64,000 nt of DNA from Dyadobacter sp. CY323. GTDB taxonomy: Bacteria; Bacteroidota; Bacteroidia; Cytophagales; Spirosomataceae. Every line of letters starts with the position of its first letter. Position 1 is the first letter of the stretch. The DNA is taken from positions 122,339-186,338 of the forward strand of contig NZ_JAJUXH010000019.1 in the NCBI RefSeq assembly GCF_021390245.1, given 5' to 3'. The notes under the pieces are model-generated. The model searched no databases. It was not told the DNA's origin and was given only the letters and a program-made list of their open reading frames with translations. The position numbers and the translations under genes are program-made. This document shows positions 57,112 through 64,000 of the stretch, one piece after another.

Positions 57112-57282
57112 ATGGACATCACAGCATTTAATACTAAGAAAGAATCGGACGAAAAGAGACATGTCGCCGTGGAGTTGCCTTCAACTTCCGAAGCGACTTC
57201 AAGAACCCTTTCGAGAAAAGCTCAGGAAGCGAAGATTTTTCTCGAAAGAAATCCGATCCCGAAGGAATTTCTAAAATCCTAG
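57112..57282 (+). CDS. 56-residue hypothetical protein
   Basis: ATG 57112 to TAG 57282. Highly charged, mostly helical small protein: MDITAFNTKKESDEKRHVAV, then SRTLSRKAQEAKIFLERNPI and an ending PKEFLKS. No other frame reads as well across this stretch. It follows the 97-aa gene and faces the convergent SRPBCC gene 7 bp away. It may form a pair with the 97-aa protein; no function is claimed. Confidence 0.45.
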   Translation: MDITAFNTKKESDEKRHVAVELPSTSEATSRTLSRKAQEAKIFLERNPIPKEFLKS

Positions 57283-57289
57283 AACTTCA

Positions 57290-57799
57290 TCATTCCTGCA
57301 CCTTTTCCAGATAAGTTTCCAGCTGATCAAAAGTCCCGCCAAAACCTTGGTGCATACTATCCATGATGGAAAAGTAAGTCTCTTCCTGCGCCGTAGTCGC
57401 ATTGATAGGTTGTCCTTGAATTGTTAGAGTTGTCACGCCATTATTTTCTTCCAATGTGATCTGATTAAGGACTTCAAGCGGAAAATCCATGGGAAACGGA
57501 GAGGTAATTATGTTACCCTCGGCATCTGCAAAGGAGTTTACAAATTCCAGGAGATCAGCACGTTGAATTTTTTTATATTGAAACAATCCCCACATTACAT
57601 GGCCGTTTCCCTCCATTTTGTAATGCGCTTTTCCACCGGGTTTAAAGTCGAAACTTTCCACTGAAAGCTGGCTGCCAGATGGTCCCCACCATTCGCTGAA
57701 TGCTTCGGGTGACGCAAATGCGTCGAATACCAAAGTTTTAGGCGCTTTAAATTCTCTGACAATTTTTAAACCTTCTTTTTTCTCTGTTAGCTGGCTCAT
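57290..57799 (-). CDS. SRPBCC/AHSA1-domain protein, module 2
   Basis: 169 residues from ATG 57799, which lies one base after the ArsR stop; an upstream ATG 57838 would overlap arsR by 38 bp. Fold features are LKIVREFKAPKTLVFDAFAS, FSEWWGPSGSQLSVESFDFK and the C-terminal helix SMHQGFGGTFDQLETYLEKV. It is a paralogue of the protein at 55050, in the same arrangement behind an ArsR regulator. Confidence 0.9.
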   Translation of the reverse strand: MSQLTEKKEGLKIVREFKAPKTLVFDAFASPEAFSEWWGPSGSQLSVESFDFKPGGKAHYKMEGNGHVMWGLFQYKKIQRADLLEFVNSFADAEGNIITSPFPMDFPLEVLNQITLEENNGVTTLTIQGQPINATTAQEETYFSIMDSMHQGFGGTFDQLETYLEKVQE

Positions 57800-57800
57800 C

Positions 57801-58172
57801 TCAATAGTTGTTTGATTGGTTCGTATTTGATTCGTCATTTAATGGATTATTTGCCTGAATCCGACTGAGATAACTTCCCAGTGAATCCAGTTTTTCATTC
57901 CAGAACTGTTTGTATTGATCCACCCAATTTGACACTTCGCTCAGCCCATCCAGTTTCGCTTCACAAAACCGTTCGCGGCCTTCCTGCCTCACGACCACCA
58001 TACCGCATTCGGTCAGTATTTTGATATGTTGGGAAACCGCCGGTCTGCTGATCTGGAAATTATCTGCGATCGCATTCAAATTCATCGACTTTCGTGAGAT
58101 CAAATCAATGATCTGCCGTCGGGTAGGATCCGAAATAGCCTGAAATACATCCCTTCTTGCTTCAATAGACAT
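57801..58172 (-). CDS. ArsR-family winged-helix regulator, module 2
   Basis: 123 residues. RRDVFQAISDPTRRQIIDLI, recognition segment IADNFQISRPAVSQHIKILT and wing VVRQEGRERFCEAKLDGL; lacks a metal-binding Cys pair. It is a paralogue of the regulator at 55543. Its promoter carries two identical 16-bp palindromes, strong evidence for autoregulation. The C-terminal tail is Asn-rich. Confidence 0.93.
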   Translation of the reverse strand: MSIEARRDVFQAISDPTRRQIIDLISRKSMNLNAIADNFQISRPAVSQHIKILTECGMVVVRQEGRERFCEAKLDGLSEVSNWVDQYKQFWNEKLDSLGSYLSRIQANNPLNDESNTNQSNNY

Positions 58173-58177
58173 AATAT

Positions 58178-58226
58178 GTAAGTATTTACTTACGTAAATG
58201 TACGTGTAAGTATTTACTTACGCAAA
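58178..58226 (-). promoter_or_regulatory. Promoter and twin operators of ArsR module 2
   Basis: GTAAGTATTTACTTAC occurs twice, at 58178-58193 and 58206-58221; each is a perfect 7-2-7 palindrome, 28 bp apart. On the minus strand TTTG (58226-58223), a 20-nt spacer and TACATTTA (58202-58195) approximate the Bacteroidota promoter. One operator fills the spacer and the other covers the start of transcription, a classic repressor layout. Confidence 0.7.
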
Positions 58227-58240
58227 TTTTTTGCTACTTC

Positions 58241-59026
58241 TTACTTCAACTTAATCAGCGGATGATTCAATCCATTTACCTCGTTATTCACGATTTTGTA
58301 TTTTGAGAGACTTTTGAGAAGTTGTGTCAACGTTTTGAAACCATAGGTGCGGGAATCAAAACTTGGGTCGATTTTGCGAAGCGACGAGCCTACTTTCGAA
58401 ATGAGCGCTTCCTCTTCTTCATTGGTCGATATTTCAAATGCTTTATCGATGATCGACATGTCGATTTTCGGGAATTTTCTTTTCGTTTCTGGCTTTCTGG
58501 CTTCTTTCGGAGGTTTTTCTTGTGGTGCTATATCAATTTTTTTAACCTCGATTTCCTCGACTGTTGTATCCAGCTCAGCAATAAGATTCTCACTAAAAGT
58601 GAAAATCTCGCAAGAGTTCACGAATGCAAGCGGCGTGGTTTTTCTTCCGATACCCATTACAAACAAACCTTCTTCCCGGATCCTTTTCGCCAATCCGGTG
58701 TAATCGCTGTCACTGGAAACAATGCAAAACCCATCGACACTTTTGCTGTGTAAAATGTCCATGGCGTCGATAATGAGCGAACTATCGGTTGAATTCTTGC
58801 CAGTCGTATAAGAAAATTTCTGGATCGGACTGATCGAATGGTTGTTCACCGTTTCCTTCCAACTGTTCATGTGAGAGCTCGTCCAGTCGCCGTAAATCCT
58901 TCTGACCGTGGCTTTTCCATATTTGGAAACCTCTTCCAGCATTTCTTTCATGAACTTCGCCTGCGCATTATCACCGTCGATGAGTACTGCAATGTTGAAT
59001 TTCGTTTCGCTCATTTGGTTTTGCAT
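58241..59026 (-). CDS. NYN (LabA/DUF88) ribonuclease-like protein with OST-HTH domain
   Basis: 261 residues. NYN (PIN-like) domain at about 8-150 with the conserved acidic residues in AVLIDGDNAQ, NSTDSSLIIDAMDILHS and VSSDSDYTGLAKRIREEGLF. A charged linker follows (EVKKIDIAPQEKPPKEARKP). A C-terminal OST-HTH/LOTUS domain is at about 190-258 (ALISKVGSSLRKIDPSFDSR, YGFKTLTQLLKSLSKYKIVN). This combination suggests an RNA-targeting nuclease. An alternative start is ATG 59014. It stands alone. Confidence 0.9.
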   Translation of the reverse strand: MQNQMSETKFNIAVLIDGDNAQAKFMKEMLEEVSKYGKATVRRIYGDWTSSHMNSWKETVNNHSISPIQKFSYTTGKNSTDSSLIIDAMDILHSKSVDGFCIVSSDSDYTGLAKRIREEGLFVMGIGRKTTPLAFVNSCEIFTFSENLIAELDTTVEEIEVKKIDIAPQEKPPKEARKPETKRKFPKIDMSIIDKAFEISTNEEEEALISKVGSSLRKIDPSFDSRTYGFKTLTQLLKSLSKYKIVNNEVNGLNHPLIKLK

Positions 59027-59340
59027 TGAGTTGAGTCTGGTCGCGTTATAGCCAACGCTCCTGGTTTAAAGAATTATTACTAGCAAGGTAGGTCGGTTAT
59101 GTTTCGTCTCGCAAGGTAGGTTTTTTGAGATATATTTAGAAAAAGATCGGCGACTACGGTTAGCTCCATTCTGACACCACGTCCATTCCCGCAAACGATC
59201 CGTTCATTTCCGAACAATCATTGAACAACTTCAAACAGAAAATACGCATTAACTAATTAATATACTGGAACTTAGGAATTGATGATATCCTTAGGAACGC
59301 TATTTGTTTAGCAAATATCAAGAAAATACATTCCAGCAAA
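59027..59340. promoter_or_regulatory. Upstream region of PadR-permease with repeats
   Basis: 314 bp without a gene. Direct repeat CTTAGGAA at 59271-59278 and 59290-59297. An inverted repeat TATTTG (59301-59306) and CAAATA (59312-59317) lies just before padR and is a plausible autorepressor site. The 11-mer GCAAGGTAGGT occurs twice near 59083 and 59110. Confidence 0.4.
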
Positions 59341-59667
59341 ATGGGAAGATCGTACTTAGGTGAATTTGAAGAACTTGTGCTGCTCGCAGTCACCGTCCTG
59401 AACCCCGGGGCATACGGCGTGAGCATCGCGGAAGAGCTGCGCCAACGCGCCAACCGCACCATTAGCCTCAGTGCCGTGCACATTGCATTGTACCGGCTCG
59501 AAGAAAAAGGGTACGTCACTTCCGAAATGGGCGGCGCCACATTAAGTAGGGGAGGAAGAAGAAAACGACTTTTCAGCATCACCACCGCAGGCCGCGAAAT
59601 GCTGGCTGAGATTCAGCAGGTCCGTGATCAATTCTGGAACGCCATCGTAAACCCTGCCCAATCATGA
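59341..59667 (+). CDS. PadR-family transcriptional regulator
   Basis: 108 residues. Winged helix of the PadR type: GRSYLGEFEELVLLAVTVLN, GVSIAEELRQRANRTISLSA, HIALYRLEEKGYVTSEMGG, then GGRRKRLFSITTAGREML. Its TGA overlaps the permease ATG (ATGA), so the two are coupled. PadR plus FtsX-type permease pairs of this kind are common in Cytophagales and the regulator probably controls the permease. Confidence 0.93.
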   Translation: MGRSYLGEFEELVLLAVTVLNPGAYGVSIAEELRQRANRTISLSAVHIALYRLEEKGYVTSEMGGATLSRGGRRKRLFSITTAGREMLAEIQQVRDQFWNAIVNPAQS

Positions 59668-62369
59668 AGAACGAAAACAACATGTCGCCACCACATTGGG
59701 CCAGTAAATTGTTTAAACTCCTATGTCCGCCCGATTTATTCGAAGAGATTCAAGGAGATATGCAAGAGCAATTCGAATTTGACGTAAAACGGGTGGGAGT
59801 AAAGGCCGCCCAAAGAATATATGCATTAGAAACCCTAAAATTCGCCAAACCCTATTTCCTGAAAAAACGACTCCTAACCCCGAAAAAAGCTAAAAGCCAA
59901 TCGCTAATCCCTAACCGCCAAAACCAGCCGATAGCCAAAAAAACTAAAAGCCAACAGCTAACCGCTAAAAGCTCAAACACCGCCATGCTCCAAAACTACC
60001 TCACCACCGCCCGACGCAACCTCGCGCGCCACAAATCCTACACCCTCATCAACATCCTCGGGCTTGTCCTGGGAATGAGCTGTGGGATATTGATCTTTTC
60101 GCTCGTCAATTACCATTTAGGTTTTGACAGATTCCACGAGAAGGCCGACCGCATTTACCGGGTTACCTCAGAGTTGCATCAGGAAGATGTGAGCAAGTAT
60201 GGGACTGTTCCACAACCCATTGGGGCGGCGATGCGGAATGATTTTGCTTTCGTCGAAAAAGCCTCCATGCTCATCAATTTCGGCGCGACGATTTCCGTTA
60301 CCACTGAAAAAAACAAAGCCAAGTTTGGTGACCGGGTGGCTTATACGGAACAGCAATTTTTCGAGATCATGGATTTCCCGGTTGTCGCCGGTGATCGCAA
60401 AACGATGCTTTCGCAGCCCAACACGGCTGTAATCACGGAGCAACTCGCGGACAAGTATTTCCACGGCGAAGAGGCGATTGGTAAAAGTTTCCGGGTCGAT
60501 AACAAGACTGATTTCACCGTCACCGGCGTCATTAAAGACCTGCCCGAGAACACCGATTTCCGTCAGGAGATATTCCTTTCTTATGTCACCATCAGCCAAA
60601 CCCAGCCATGGCTCAATAGCTGGGGCGGCATTTACAGCGGTACCCAGGCTTTTGTCCTGCTGAAACCCGGCGCGGGCGCCGCCAAGGCTGACATTACCAA
60701 TGCCCAGAAAGCCATGGCCGGGATTTCTACCAAATACTACAATGCGAAAGACGCAAAAGCCTTTAAATTTAATTTACAGCCACTTTCCGACATGCACATG
60801 AACCAGGAATTTGACGGTACCATTGCGAAAAGCCAGCTTTTGGCGCTCTCGCTCGTCGCCGTTTTCCTCATCATCACTGCCTGCGTCAATTTCATTAACC
60901 TTGCCACCGCGCAGGCATTGGGGCGCAGCAAGGAAATCGGCGTGAGGAAAGTGATGGGTAGTATGAAATCGCAGCTTTTCTGGCAATTCATCACCGAAAC
61001 GGCACTCATTACACTCATCGCATTCATTTTCGCCGTGACGCTCGCTTATTTTTGCCTGCCTTACATGAACGTAATGCTGTCGACCCGCGTCACGATCGAC
61101 TTGCTGACGAATTGGAACCAACCCATTTTCATTGTCTGCCTGCTCGTGGTCGTTACCTTCATTTCGGGCTCGTATCCCGGGCTGGTACTGGCAGGTTTCC
61201 AGCCGATTGCGGCGTTGAAAGGGAAGCTGACGCAAAGCCAGGTTGGTGGGTTTTCCATTCGCAAAGGTCTGGTTGTGGCTCAGTTTGCCATTTCGCAAAC
61301 GCTGCTGATCGGCACCATTGTGGTCGCCAGCCAGATGCGGTTCAACAGCGAGGCCGATATGGGTTTCAAAAAAGACGCCATCGTGATGCTGCCTGTTCCC
61401 GAAACTACCCCGGCCAAAACCAGCGCCATGCGTGCCCGGTTTTCGCAGCTGCCCGAAGTAGAAAAGATCACATTCTGCGAAGCGCCGCCGGCCTCACCGG
61501 ATGGGAATTTTGATACCGGCATACGTTATGCGTCCCGTCCCGAGCCGGAGAAATTCACGATTTTCCTCAAATCCGGCGATCCTGAGTACCTTTCCATGTT
61601 TGGATTACAGCTCGTGGCCGGCCGAAACCTGGCGCAGTCCGATACGGTGCGGGAATATCTGCTGAATGAAACCGCCGCGAAAAAGCTGGGTGTGAAACCG
61701 GAGGAGGCGATCGGTAAAAATGTGAATATCAATAACGCCGATGGCACCATCGTGGGTGTGATGAAAGACTTTCATAACTTCTCTTTCCGCTCCAAGATCG
61801 AGCCGGTTTGTCTGACCACCCGATCCGACCACTATTACCGCGCGGCACTCAAAATCAGTGGACAAAATGTACCCAAAACGCTCGCTTCCCTCGAAAAGAT
61901 CTGGAACGAAACCAATGCCGAGTACATTTATTCCTACCAGTTTCTGGATGATCACCTGACGTACTTTTACGGAACGGACGAGCTGATGCTGAAACTGATG
62001 TGGATCTTCGCCGCCATTGCGATCTTCATCGGCTGCCTCGGCCTATACGGTCTCATTTCCTTCATGGCCGCCCAAAAAACAAAAGAAATAGGAGTCCGCA
62101 AAACCTTAGGCGCCGGCATCGGAAGCATCATCTGGCTTTTCGGCAAACAATTCGCCTCGCTGCTGATAATCGCATTCATCATCGCCGCTCCGATTGGTTG
62201 GTGGCTGATGGATAAGTATTTAGCTGACTTTCAATATCATATTGATTTGAATGCAACGATTTTCATTGCGGCGATTGGGATTACGTTTTTGATTGCGATT
62301 GTGACGGTGGGGTATCGGTCGGTGAAGGCTGCGTTGATGAATCCGGTGAAGGCGTTGAGGTCGGAGTGA
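59664..62369 (+). CDS. FtsX/MacB-type ABC transporter permease with prefix domain
   Basis: 901 residues. A permease prefix domain of about 70 residues (PPHWASKLFKLLCPPDLFEE, IQGDMQEQFEFDVKRVG) comes first, then a Lys/Gln linker at about 72-108, then two FtsX units. Each has a helix, a periplasmic MacB-like core and three helices: NYLTTARRNLARHKSYTLIN; ALGRSKEIGVRKVMGSMKSQ; KTKEIGVRKTLGAGIGSIIW. No ATPase is encoded here, as is usual for the orphan Bacteroidota permeases. The export substrate is unknown. The linker DNA is repeat-like (see 59890-59972). Confidence 0.92.
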   Translation: MKNENNMSPPHWASKLFKLLCPPDLFEEIQGDMQEQFEFDVKRVGVKAAQRIYALETLKFAKPYFLKKRLLTPKKAKSQSLIPNRQNQPIAKKTKSQQLTAKSSNTAMLQNYLTTARRNLARHKSYTLINILGLVLGMSCGILIFSLVNYHLGFDRFHEKADRIYRVTSELHQEDVSKYGTVPQPIGAAMRNDFAFVEKASMLINFGATISVTTEKNKAKFGDRVAYTEQQFFEIMDFPVVAGDRKTMLSQPNTAVITEQLADKYFHGEEAIGKSFRVDNKTDFTVTGVIKDLPENTDFRQEIFLSYVTISQTQPWLNSWGGIYSGTQAFVLLKPGAGAAKADITNAQKAMAGISTKYYNAKDAKAFKFNLQPLSDMHMNQEFDGTIAKSQLLALSLVAVFLIITACVNFINLATAQALGRSKEIGVRKVMGSMKSQLFWQFITETALITLIAFIFAVTLAYFCLPYMNVMLSTRVTIDLLTNWNQPIFIVCLLVVVTFISGSYPGLVLAGFQPIAALKGKLTQSQVGGFSIRKGLVVAQFAISQTLLIGTIVVASQMRFNSEADMGFKKDAIVMLPVPETTPAKTSAMRARFSQLPEVEKITFCEAPPASPDGNFDTGIRYASRPEPEKFTIFLKSGDPEYLSMFGLQLVAGRNLAQSDTVREYLLNETAAKKLGVKPEEAIGKNVNINNADGTIVGVMKDFHNFSFRSKIEPVCLTTRSDHYYRAALKISGQNVPKTLASLEKIWNETNAEYIYSYQFLDDHLTYFYGTDELMLKLMWIFAAIAIFIGCLGLYGLISFMAAQKTKEIGVRKTLGAGIGSIIWLFGKQFASLLIIAFIIAAPIGWWLMDKYLADFQYHIDLNATIFIAAIGITFLIAIVTVGYRSVKAALMNPVKALRSE
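59890..59972 (+). repeat. Low-complexity CTAAAAGC repeat inside the permease gene
   Basis: CTAAAAGCCAA at 59890-59900 and 59944-59954 and a third CTAAAAGC at 59965-59972 lie among related A/C-rich words. They encode a linker of Lys, Ser and Gln. The composition differs sharply from the rest of the gene, suggesting a repeat that expanded or inserted in frame. Confidence 0.5.
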
Positions 62370-62383
62370 TAGGTGGGTTGAAT

Positions 62384-62453
62384 GTGAAATGTGAAATGTG
62401 AGATGTGAGATGTGAAATGTGAAATGTGAAATGTGAAATGTGAGATGTGAGAT
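62384..62453 (+). repeat. Ten-unit GTGAAAT/GTGAGAT heptamer array
   Basis: Ten tandem 7-bp units in the order A A G G A A A A G G (A is GTGAAAT, G is GTGAGAT), starting 15 bp after the permease stop. Same unit as at 24315 and 49797. The ordered mixture of two variants suggests expansion by blocks. Confidence 0.9.
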
Positions 62454-62899
62454 GATTTTGGGATAAATAATCATTTTTGATCGTTTGTCTACATTCGCTG
62501 GCAGGTATCATTTACGCTAATCGAGCCGTTTCGAATGCCACAGCTTTCCTGGTCAGTTGGTCCGAATGTCACATTCGGACCTGCTATTTGTAGGCCTCCG
62601 GCCGGTTGAAGAAGGATCGCGCCCATCATTTGCAACGCCTTTCAGTAGGATTTTGAAATTGGGTTGCGCCGTAGGAATTTTATCAAAACCTGCCAAAACA
62701 TTTGTTGGAATACCATGACTTTTGAAATATATATTTTGCTATCGACAAAGAATCCATACGAAGGAGACCTTTATATAGCATTGCCGTAAAGGCCGGAAGA
62801 GCTTCTCGGATCTTTCATTTCTTCAAATCTCCCGCTGCCCCAGATTTGCATTTCTCCAAATTTCTTCTGAATCTTCAAGCTCCTAATCAAATGTAACAT
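62454..62899. other. Intergenic stretch after the heptamer array
   Basis: About 450 bp without a convincing ORF. It holds the 23-bp palindrome at 62559-62581 and a GC-richer block (GCCTCCGGCCGG near 62596). This region looks more like dispersed intergenic repeat sequence than decayed gene. No transposase is seen. Confidence 0.4.
62559..62581. repeat. Perfect 11-bp inverted repeat with 1-nt centre
   Basis: GGTCCGAATGT, C, ACATTCGGACC. Too tight for a stable RNA loop at full length, so it is either a protein-binding palindrome or part of a dispersed palindromic repeat. There is no gene within 300 bp downstream. Confidence 0.7.
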
Positions 62900-63004
62900 A
62901 TGAAGAATCTTGCAAGAAATGCCCTGTTATGGTGGGGGTCGGCGAAAGCTCCCCGAGCGGTGTTACATCTGCTAGGACACCTAAGGCAGGGCGCCCCAGT
63001 TTAA
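62900..63004 (+). CDS. Possible 34-residue leader peptide
   Basis: ATG 62900 to TAA 63004. A cationic, amphipathic peptide with three Trp/Leu-rich turns (MKNLARNALLWWGSAKAPRA, then VLHLLGHLRQGAPV). Its start is preceded by ATGTAACAT, almost the same as the ATGTAACAC in front of the 80-aa gene. The same DNA can also fold as a structured RNA (next entry), so translation is uncertain. Confidence 0.38.
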   Translation: MKNLARNALLWWGSAKAPRAVLHLLGHLRQGAPV

Positions 63005-63029
63005 TTTTTTATCCTAAAAAATGTAACAC
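62921..63029 (+). promoter_or_regulatory. Structured mRNA leader with start-site complementarity
   Basis: GCCCTG (62921-62926) pairs with CAGGGC (62987-62992), closing a junction of two hairpins: GGGG/CCCC with an inner GC-GAAA-GC tetraloop (62935-62954), and GGTGT (62959-62963) with ACACC (62977-62981). In the second, GTGTTACAT (62960-62968) is a perfect 9-nt complement of ATGTAACAC (63021-63029), which ends one base before the ATG at 63031. Alternative pairing could hide or expose the start codon. No known riboswitch class was recognised. Confidence 0.45.
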
Positions 63030-63030
63030 A

Positions 63031-63273
63031 ATGCAAACACAACCAAATTCCGACGAATCTCCGGATTCGAAGCACCTGGCTTACGGCCGGGAAGTCGCAG
63101 AGTTGCTCAGCCAGAGCAGCGCCTCTACTTGGACCAATGACCTTTGGGACATTTACTCGGGTTACATGGTAGCTCAAAGAGAAATGGGCCACAATCTTCG
63201 GGCGGCCGACATTTTCGCCTCATTCAAAGAGCTGGTATTTTTCTTCCAGAAGGTTGGGGAGGTGAAAAGCTGA
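63031..63273 (+). CDS. 80-residue hypothetical protein
   Basis: From ATG 63031; an upstream GTG/TTG start would run through the structured leader and is rejected. Helical, no signal peptide: HLAYGREVAELLSQSSASTW, TNDLWDIYSGYMVAQREMGH and IFASFKELVFFFQKVGEV. No family recognised. It is followed by a good terminator, so it forms its own transcription unit with the leader. Confidence 0.6.
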   Translation: MQTQPNSDESPDSKHLAYGREVAELLSQSSASTWTNDLWDIYSGYMVAQREMGHNLRAADIFASFKELVFFFQKVGEVKS

Positions 63274-63299
63274 GGCAGTAGCTGCCGGATTTCAACAAT

Positions 63300-63334
63300 A
63301 AAGCCGGGTGATTTTGATTGATTGCCTGGCTTTT
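63300..63334 (+). terminator. Rho-independent terminator after the 80-aa gene
   Basis: AAAGCCGGG (63300-63308) pairs with CCTGGCTTT (63325-63333) with one G-T pair and a T run. It lies 26 bp past the stop and also faces the end of the convergent VanZ-like gene. Confidence 0.68.
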
Positions 63335-63352
63335 GCGTTAGACTTTATCCTA

Positions 63353-63853
63353 TTACCGCAGAATTATAAAAATAAACCGCATAAACAGGAAAATGAGGAG
63401 CAAGAGTATTCCGATGGCGATGATAATGCGATCTAATTTTTCACTCGAAATGTACTTTTTGCTCAAATCATAGATTTGAAGTCCGAGAAATCCACCTAAG
63501 GTATTTGTAATTAGGTCCGTTATGTCGGTTGCTCCAATGGCGAATATATATTGTAGCAATTCCACGATGACGCTGAATGCGAATATGATAGCAAGTTTTG
63601 GTAAAAATCTGGCGTTCTTGAAATTGGCGCACAAAAGCAAGCCAAATGGAATGAAGATCACGCAATTCATGATCATTTCTCCATAATTAATTCGTCCTTT
63701 TACAATGGCGGGCGCGCCAAACGGGATCAGATTCAAGCTTCTTTGTTCATTTTGAAACAGTAATGGAAGATTGAGTTTCAATTTGAACAGCACCAACCAG
63801 ATTAATGATACGACATATATTACCAGAAATACTGCGGATAAGATTCTTGTCAT
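63353..63853 (-). CDS. VanZ-family membrane protein
   Basis: 166 residues with five membrane helices. The VanZ-like core is visible: LNLIPFGAP, MIMNCVIFIPFGLLLC, SVIVELLQYIFAIGATDITD, LITNTLGGFLGLQIYDL. The pattern of conserved Glu-Leu-x-Gln and Asp-Asp/Asn-Thr-Leu-Gly is diagnostic. VanZ proteins are linked to glycopeptide tolerance in other phyla; the role in Bacteroidota is not established and no other resistance gene is near. The coding start is followed by about 150 bp of AT-rich sequence to the window end. Confidence 0.9.
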   Translation of the reverse strand: MTRILSAVFLVIYVVSLIWLVLFKLKLNLPLLFQNEQRSLNLIPFGAPAIVKGRINYGEMIMNCVIFIPFGLLLCANFKNARFLPKLAIIFAFSVIVELLQYIFAIGATDITDLITNTLGGFLGLQIYDLSKKYISSEKLDRIIIAIGILLLLIFLFMRFIFIILR

Positions 63854-64000
63854 AATTTGCTGGTTACCAAGTTGGATTGTCAGGAAGATCTCGTGAGATG
63901 AGGATTTTATGTTTTTTTGAAAATGATATGTATTGAGTTAAAATAAGTGTTCCAATGGATACTATTTAATTGTCTATTGCGCCCGACTCCCCGACCTCCG

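Noticed and set aside
57077..57274. 65-codon frame with a TTG start after the 97-aa gene
   Set aside because: It is basic, low in motif content and overlaps the better 56-codon ATG frame at 57112-57282.
62384..62453. CRISPR-like array
   Set aside because: Units are 7 bp and contiguous without spacers; no cas genes are present in the window.
62929..63030. N-terminal extension of the 80-aa protein
   Set aside because: It would use a non-ATG start and pass through the hairpin leader; ATG 63031 has the same leader-type context as other genes here.
62900..63030. tmRNA, SRP RNA or RNase P RNA fragment
   Set aside because: None of the conserved cores of these RNAs could be found; only a local three-stem fold is seen.

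Overview
The window looks like a chromosomal segment of a Bacteroidota bacterium of the order Cytophagales, most like Dyadobacter or a close relative. The reasons are two SusC/SusD pairs, an ECF sigma/FecR/STN-SusC cascade, a hybrid two-component regulator fragment, a CTnDOT-like tyrosine recombinase, promoters of the TTG-N19/20-TAnnTTTG type, and very few Shine-Dalgarno sequences. The genus is inferred; no rRNA gene is present to settle it.

Left part (1-22.3 kb). The first 213 bases are the start of a propeller-type hybrid two-component regulator on the minus strand, followed by katG (minus). From 2885 onward lies a plus-strand polysaccharide/sugar utilisation locus: a secreted PHP-like hydrolase, an ACS-type MFS transporter, an L-fucose/L-arabinose isomerase-like enzyme, SusC, SusD, an unassigned 840-aa exported protein, two tandem GH106 (alpha-L-rhamnosidase family) enzymes and an SGNH esterase. 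A GntR/UTRA repressor converges on its end. Together they suggest capture, deacylation and cleavage of a rhamnose-containing glycan, uptake of the products and isomerisation of a deoxysugar or pentose.

Middle part (22.5-37.8 kb). An ECF sigma factor, a FecR anti-sigma factor and an STN-domain SusC form a trans-envelope signalling cascade. They lead a SusD, two neutral-ceramidase-like proteins whose zinc site is kept but whose nucleophile position is changed, and a PVC-type dehydrogenase with HEAT-like repeats and a c-type haem domain. A hybrid histidine kinase closes the block.

Accessory part (38-47 kb). After an AhpD-like/Crp pair, a sigma factor with an unusual membrane partner and two small exported proteins comes a roughly 4.1-kb integrated island at the 3' end of a tRNA-Lys(UUU) gene. 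It is bounded by 138-bp direct repeats and carries its own integrase, a HEPN-like protein, two small proteins and a leucine-rich-repeat protein. A degraded integrase 5' end beyond the left repeat shows that a related older element once sat in the same site.

Right part (47-64 kb). This is a patchwork of small regulator-plus-effector modules: AraC/NmrA-SDR, DoxX/HxlR, two ArsR-SRPBCC modules with clear operators, PadR with an FtsX-type permease, and NYN-OST-HTH. It also holds two pseudogenes (a Crp/Fnr gene with two in-frame stops and a frameshifted lipoprotein gene) bracketed by a duplicated 3' end of a VOC gene. Three loci carry GTGAGAT/GTGAAAT heptamer arrays at gene 3' ends. Near the right end is a structured leader, which may also encode a 34-aa peptide, before an 80-aa protein gene; a VanZ-like protein ends the window.
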